Below are positions 5,617 through 9,011 of a DNA stretch of 9,011 nt, piece by piece (position 1 is the stretch's first letter; each line of letters opens with the position of its first letter). The position numbers and the translations under genes are program-made. Below the pieces are notes generated by a model that saw only the letters and a program-made list of their open reading frames with translations, did no database searches and was not told the origin of the DNA. Source of the stretch: Clostridiaceae bacterium (GTDB lineage Bacteria; Bacillota; Clostridia; UBA1212; DUPL01); assembly GCA_012522035.1 (NCBI GenBank), contig JAAYLF010000215.1, forward strand, positions 1 to 9,011. Direction: 5' to 3'.

Positions 5617-6402
5617 TCAGCGAAAAATAAATGGATTTTTCTGTCTGACAGATTTCAATATCCTTGTCTTTTCTCCAAACTTTTCTTTAACAATATCAGC
5701 CATAGCATCCATTCCCCATACCTCTGTCTCATAGTGGCCTGCAGAAATGGTTACAAAACCATGCATGTTCAAATCTATCGCCTGGGAATGCTTGACTTCG
5801 CCAGTAACAAGACAATCCACCCCATTTTCATATATCCATGAAATCTCTCCATCAAAGGAACCAGAAGAAACACCAACAACTTTTATCTTTTTTCTTTCCA
5901 GTCCTTCCGGAATTACAACTTTTACAACCTCTGCTTGCAGCCTGTCTTTCACATGTTCACAAAATTCTGTAACATCCATTTCCTTGTCAAGAACTCCAAA
6001 CCTGTGCTGCATAAATTCATCCTCTTTTATATCCTTAAGCCCAAGTCTTGCACACAAGGCATGATTCACACCCTCATCTGCAAAATCCCAATTCGTATGA
6101 GCTGACAATACATTCAACTCATGCCTGACCGCCATGCCAAGCAGTTTTCCTCTAACACTGTCCTCATCAAATCTTCTGACAGGATCGAATATGAAGGGAT
6201 GGTGTGTAATTATTGTGTTTACACCTTCCTCTACCGCTTCATATATAACTTCCCTGGTAAGATCAAGGCAGCACAAAATGCCTGTAACTTCCCTTTCTTT
6301 GCTTCCTGTCATAAGACCCACATTGTCAAAGGACAAGGCATTTTCACTTGGAGCAATTTTTTCAAGATATTTCATCAAATCATATACCTTCAACATTTTC
6401 AT
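5617..6402 (-). CDS. Nif3-like dinuclear metal center protein (YqfO family)
   Basis: A 261-residue Nif3/YqfO-family protein. These form toroidal hexamers with two metal ions per subunit. Members are often labelled GTP cyclohydrolase 1 type 2 homologs, but their cellular role is unsettled. The metal ligands are visible: THHP (His67, His68), SAHTNWD (His102, Asp106) and, near the C-terminus, GHYETE (His223, Glu227). The N-terminal SFDNVGL motif is typical. It is the short form, without the additional middle domain of longer Bacillus members. The ATG at 6402 is chosen because AAGGTGG (6407-6413) is just upstream; a TTG at 6405 and an ATG at 6396 are alternatives. The start overlaps the end of trmK by 23 bases, so the two genes are very likely translationally coupled, a common pairing in Bacillota. 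rnpB starts within about 20 bases of its stop codon. Confidence 0.93.
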   Translation of the reverse strand: MKMLKVYDLMKYLEKIAPSENALSFDNVGLMTGSKEREVTGILCCLDLTREVIYEAVEEGVNTIITHHPFIFDPVRRFDEDSVRGKLLGMAVRHELNVLSAHTNWDFADEGVNHALCARLGLKDIKEDEFMQHRFGVLDKEMDVTEFCEHVKDRLQAEVVKVVIPEGLERKKIKVVGVSSGSFDGEISWIYENGVDCLVTGEVKHSQAIDLNMHGFVTISAGHYETEVWGMDAMADIVKEKFGEKTRILKSVRQKNPFIFR

Positions 6403-7084
6403 CAATCCACCTTAGCACCTTTTTATACTCAACAATCCTCTTTTCTATCTCTTCCGTCCTGTTTTTTACCTTTTCAAGTTTATTCAGCACCTTATCAGCC
6501 TTTTGCCTCAAATCCCGATAGTATACAATTCTGCCTTCCGTATCCTTTTTATACAAAACCTTGCCCACTACCAAATCAATTTCGTCATAGTCACTGACAA
6601 GACCTGGAACATGTCTGCATAAAACAGCCAGATAGCAATGTCCCTTGTCCATAACCGCATTCTCATCCAGTATCTCAAAGCCATTATCAAACAAATACTT
6701 CCTCAATGAAGCTTCTTCCGTATTTGGCTGCAGTACCAAATAGGGTGTTTTTTTTGCGATATCAAAAGAATCCTCAATCAGCCTGGATATAAGGATTCCA
6801 CCCATGCCGGCAAGCACAGCGACTTGGCACTCTCCGGTTTTCAGCACTTCAAATCCTGATCCCAATCTTGTTTCAATTTTATCACTTAAATTTTGTCTCT
6901 TTATGTTCTTTTCAGCAGATTGCAGCGGCCCTATCTTAACATCAGAGGCAATGGCTCTGTTGCACTTTCCATTCAAGACAAGATATATCGGCAGTAGAGC
7001 ATGATCTGTCCCAATATCCGCCATGCACTCGCATTTTGGTATCATGTTGGCTACCATTAAAAGTCTTTTGTTTCTAAGTACCAT
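6380..7084 (-). CDS. trmK: tRNA (adenine(22)-N(1))-methyltransferase TrmK
   Basis: A 234-residue SAM-dependent enzyme that makes m1A22 in the D-arm of tRNAs such as tRNA-Ser and tRNA-Tyr. The N-terminal Rossmann domain shows ADIGTDHALLP (22-32), the SAM site with the family-specific Asp-His, then AGMGG (92-96) and LQPN (118-121). The C-terminal part (about 185-228) is strongly charged and predicted helical, matching the coiled-coil extension of TrmK. The length agrees with Bacillus YqfN. The start is ATG 7084, preceded by GGAGG (7092-7096) with a 7-base gap; an in-frame TTG at 7087 is too close to that site. A promoter with exact TATAAT lies at 7116-7144. The gene overlaps nif3 downstream. 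In many Bacillota trmK follows rpoD; here it is instead the first gene of its operon. Confidence 0.95.
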   Translation of the reverse strand: MVLRNKRLLMVANMIPKCECMADIGTDHALLPIYLVLNGKCNRAIASDVKIGPLQSAEKNIKRQNLSDKIETRLGSGFEVLKTGECQVAVLAGMGGILISRLIEDSFDIAKKTPYLVLQPNTEEASLRKYLFDNGFEILDENAVMDKGHCYLAVLCRHVPGLVSDYDEIDLVVGKVLYKKDTEGRIVYYRDLRQKADKVLNKLEKVKNRTEEIEKRIVEYKKVLRWIDENVEGI

Positions 7085-7115
7085 CAATCAACCTCCAAAT
7101 TTACTAACAAAACTA

Positions 7116-7144
7116 ATTATATCTGCTTTTCACTGTTGAGTAAA
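7116..7144 (-). promoter_or_regulatory. Sigma-A promoter of trmK-nif3
   Basis: On the minus strand TTTACT (7144-7139, 4 of 6 matches to -35) and an exact TATAAT (7121-7116) are separated by 17 bases. The predicted start near 7109 leaves a leader of about 25 bases with the ribosome site in it. Confidence 0.75.
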
Positions 7145-7199
7145 GGAATCACATTTATGGGACAAAGTCACACAAATAATATCGATACTCAAAAAAATG

Positions 7200-7208
7200 T
7201 GGTATACT
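7200..7208 (+). promoter_or_regulatory. Extended -10 promoter of the EamA transporter gene
   Basis: TGGTATACT fits the extended -10 form TGnTATAAT with one mismatch in the hexamer. There is no recognisable -35 at 16-18 bases. Transcription from about 7215 would give a short leader carrying GGAG at 7231-7234, 6 bases before the start codon. Confidence 0.55.
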
Positions 7209-7240
7209 TTTAGCTCAAACCATATATATGGGAGTAAGCT

Positions 7241-8149
7241 ATGAGGAAAAGACAGAATCATTTATTTGCATACATATCGGCAACACTATACGCAGCAATA
7301 GTAAGCATGTCCTTTCTTACAGTAAAGATTGGTCTTGAGAGCGCCAATCCTTTGGAGTTGCTTGCCTACAGATTCACTATTGCATTTCTTGCAATCGGGC
7401 TGACTCTTGCATTCAGAGTAGTCAAACTAAGAATAACCAAGGAGAAGATACAAAAACTTGCTCCACTTGCATTCTTTTACCCGGTATTCTATTTTGCCTT
7501 CCAAAGCTTTGGACTTGCTTACACAACCAGCGTGGAAGCAGGAATCATGAATGCGTTGATTCCTGTGCTGACACTTATACTTGCTACCATATTCCTAAAA
7601 GAAAGAACTACAGTTCTTCAGAAACTGTCAATAATACTGTCTGTACTGGGAGTTGTTTACATAACCTTAATGAAAGGAAACAGCTCATCCTCTCATAACC
7701 TGGCAGGCATAATACTTCTTTTTATTTCCTCAATGTCCTTTTCTGCTTACAGTGTGCTGGTCAAAAAGCGCTCAAAGGAGTTTTCGACCACTGATATAAG
7801 TTTTGTTGTGACCATATTGGGATTTGTATCCTTCAATCTGTTAAACCTGGGCAATCACCTGCAAAAAGGGACCTTATCCAGCTACTTTGAACCTTTGAAA
7901 AACACAAGTTCCATATGGTCAATTCTTTATTTAGAAATACTCTCCACCTTGTTCACCTCACTTCTTGCCAACTATTCCCTTTCAAAAATAGAGGCTTCAA
8001 AGATGAATGTCTTTGTCAACCTGGCAACCGTATTGTCAATAGCAGCAGGCTCTGTTTTTCTGGATGAAAAAATATATTACTATCACATAATCGGTTCCGT
8101 TTTGATTGTTTTGGGGGTTTTGGGAACTAATTTTCTTGGAAAACGGTAA
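7241..8149 (+). CDS. EamA/DMT-family transporter
   Basis: A 302-residue inner-membrane protein of the drug/metabolite transporter superfamily. The hydrophobic pattern gives about ten helices (near 8-28, 37-58, 72-91, 99-118, 126-144, 153-174, 185-204, 225-245, 255-274 and 280-299) in two EamA repeats of five. Each repeat ends with the usual acidic turn and closing helix: FLKERTTVLQKLSIILSVLG in the first, and FLDEKIYYYHIIGSVLIVLG in the second. The family exports or imports small metabolites, including amino acids and nucleosides, and the substrate cannot be told from sequence. The ATG is supported by GGAG six bases upstream. The gene is divergent from trmK with its own promoter and convergent with the glutamate dehydrogenase gene. 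Its TAA stop lies inside that gene's terminator T-run, and no plus-strand terminator is visible. Confidence 0.92.
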   Translation: MRKRQNHLFAYISATLYAAIVSMSFLTVKIGLESANPLELLAYRFTIAFLAIGLTLAFRVVKLRITKEKIQKLAPLAFFYPVFYFAFQSFGLAYTTSVEAGIMNALIPVLTLILATIFLKERTTVLQKLSIILSVLGVVYITLMKGNSSSSHNLAGIILLFISSMSFSAYSVLVKKRSKEFSTTDISFVVTILGFVSFNLLNLGNHLQKGTLSSYFEPLKNTSSIWSILYLEILSTLFTSLLANYSLSKIEASKMNVFVNLATVLSIAAGSVFLDEKIYYYHIIGSVLIVLGVLGTNFLGKR

Positions 8150-8175
8150 AAAAAAGAGGCTGCAAACCAGCCTCT
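8148..8175 (-). terminator. Intrinsic terminator of the glutamate dehydrogenase gene
   Basis: An 8-bp stem (8155-8162 with 8168-8175, AGAGGCTG/CAGCCTCT) with a 5-base loop is followed on the minus strand by eight T (8155-8148), the first of which pairs in the stem. It sits 14 bases past the dehydrogenase stop. On the plus strand no T-run follows the hairpin, so it points to the minus strand. Its T-run overlaps the transporter stop codon. Confidence 0.9.
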
Positions 8176-8188
8176 GCAATACTAAAGA

Positions 8189-9011
8189 TTATACCCAGCC
8201 ACGTTTCTTGACTGCTTCTGCAACTCTGTTTATTGATATGACGTATGCAGCGTCACGCATGTAAAGGTTCTGCTCCTTGTGCAGATCATATACCACCTTG
8301 AATGCTGCTGTCATCTTTGTATCAAGTTTCTGCATAACTTCTTCCTTCTCCCAGAAATAGTTCATGTTGCACTGAACCTGTTCGAAGTAGCTGCAGGTAA
8401 CTCCTCCTGCATTTGCCAGGAAGTCCGGAATTACAAAAATACCTCTCTCTTTAATAACCTCATCTGCTTCCGGTGTTGTAGGTCCGTTTGCAGCTTCAGC
8501 AAGCACTTTTACCTTCTCACTAATTTTATGCACGTTGTCTGCTTTGATTTGATTCTCAAGAGCAGCAGGAATAAGGATATCCACTTCCTGTTCAATCCAC
8601 GCATCTCCAGGCAGTATCTCACAACCCATTTCTTTTGCCTTGGCTTTGTCAACCGTACCAAAGGTATCTGTGATGCTGCGCAGTTTTTCTATGTCAAGAC
8701 CTTCTGCATTCTTGAATGTATACGCAGTTTTATCGTTATTGTCCCAGCAGGATATTGCAATTACCTTGCCACCCAGCTGCGTGTATAGCAAAGCCGCATA
8801 CTGTGCAACATTTCCAAAACCTTGTATGCTTGCAGTGGTTTTTGTAATATCAATATTGAGAGCTTTCAATGCCTCTCTAAGTACAAACACAACACCAAAT
8901 CCTGTTGCTTCGGTTCTTCCCAATGATCCACCCATACCAACAGGCTTTCCGGTAATGACGCCAGGATATCTGCCGCCTACTATTGTCTCATATTCATCCA
9001 ACATCCAAAGC
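8189..9011 (-). CDS. gdhA: Glutamate dehydrogenase (Glu/Leu/Phe/Val dehydrogenase family), 5' end missing
   Basis: The C-terminal 273 residues of a hexameric glutamate dehydrogenase that interconverts glutamate and 2-oxoglutarate plus ammonia with NAD(P). The frame is open to the right edge (LWMLDEYETI...), so about 150 N-terminal residues, including the catalytic lysine region, are missing. Numbering from the Met at 9004: GKPVGMGGSLGRTEATG at 19-35 is the conserved substrate/cofactor segment, the Rossmann motif GFGNVA is at 62-67, LIPAALENQI at 144-153, AEAANGPTTPEAD at 169-181, and IPDFLANAGGVTCSYFEQVQ at 192-211. The second beta strand of the Rossmann fold ends SCWDNNDK rather than the more common S-D-S type, so cofactor preference is not assigned. 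A role in amino acid fermentation or ammonia assimilation is an inference from family. A clear terminator follows the stop codon. Related leucine or phenylalanine dehydrogenases are less likely given the FEQVQ ending. Confidence 0.93.
   Translation of the reverse strand, partial: LWMLDEYETIVGGRYPGVITGKPVGMGGSLGRTEATGFGVVFVLREALKALNIDITKTTASIQGFGNVAQYAALLYTQLGGKVIAISCWDNNDKTAYTFKNAEGLDIEKLRSITDTFGTVDKAKAKEMGCEILPGDAWIEQEVDILIPAALENQIKADNVHKISEKVKVLAEAANGPTTPEADEVIKERGIFVIPDFLANAGGVTCSYFEQVQCNMNYFWEKEEVMQKLDTKMTAAFKVVYDLHKEQNLYMRDAAYVISINRVAEAVKKRGWV

Noticed and set aside
5293..5841. A 182-codon plus-strand open frame across rnpB and the end of nif3.
   Set aside because: It runs antisense to the highly conserved RNase P RNA and a clear nif3 gene; its product is cysteine- and histidine-rich with no domain and no ribosome site.
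8279..8788. A 169-codon plus-strand open frame opposite the glutamate dehydrogenase gene.
   Set aside because: It is a shadow of a strongly conserved coding region, with no ribosome site and cysteine-rich low-plausibility composition.

Overview
The window looks like chromosomal DNA of a low-GC Gram-positive anaerobe of the Clostridia type (Bacillota). Supporting signs are AGGAGG-type ribosome sites, AT-rich promoters (one an exact TTGACA/TATAAT pair), a class A RNase P RNA, the trmK-nif3 gene pair typical of Bacillota, and Bacillus-like TrmB. I cannot name a genus. There is no insertion sequence, CRISPR array, prophage or tRNA gene. Gene density is high and the longest gap without a gene is under 300 bases.

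Left part (1-3955): the window opens inside a plus-strand gene for a surface protein with a beta-sandwich domain of carbohydrate-binding type and a C-terminal membrane anchor. It ends at a strong hairpin terminator shared with a convergent minus-strand gene for a group 2 sigma-70 factor. Upstream of the sigma gene, on the same strand, is a long gene for a helicase IV/HelD-like protein. It keeps the fold signature of superfamily 1 helicases, but most catalytic motifs are altered: the Walker A lysine is leucine, and Walker B, III, IV and V are degenerate. This apparent pseudo-helicase beside an alternative sigma factor is the most interesting part of the window.

Middle (3956-5616): a perfect sigma-A promoter drives trmB (tRNA m7G46 methyltransferase) and a small single-pass membrane protein of unknown function. 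These face rnpB, the RNase P RNA on the minus strand. The oligo-U tail of rnpB overlaps the stop codon of the small membrane protein gene.

Right part (5617-9011): trmK (tRNA m1A22 methyltransferase) and a nif3-family metal protein overlap and are read leftward toward rnpB from a good promoter at about 7116-7144. Divergent from them is a ten-helix EamA/DMT transporter. It converges on a glutamate dehydrogenase gene that runs off the right edge and whose terminator again overlaps the neighbour's stop codon.

The functional theme of 4243-7084 is tRNA maturation and modification (trmB, rnpB, trmK). The sigma/pseudo-helicase pair suggests a transcription-related accessory function. The transporter and dehydrogenase are ordinary metabolic genes.
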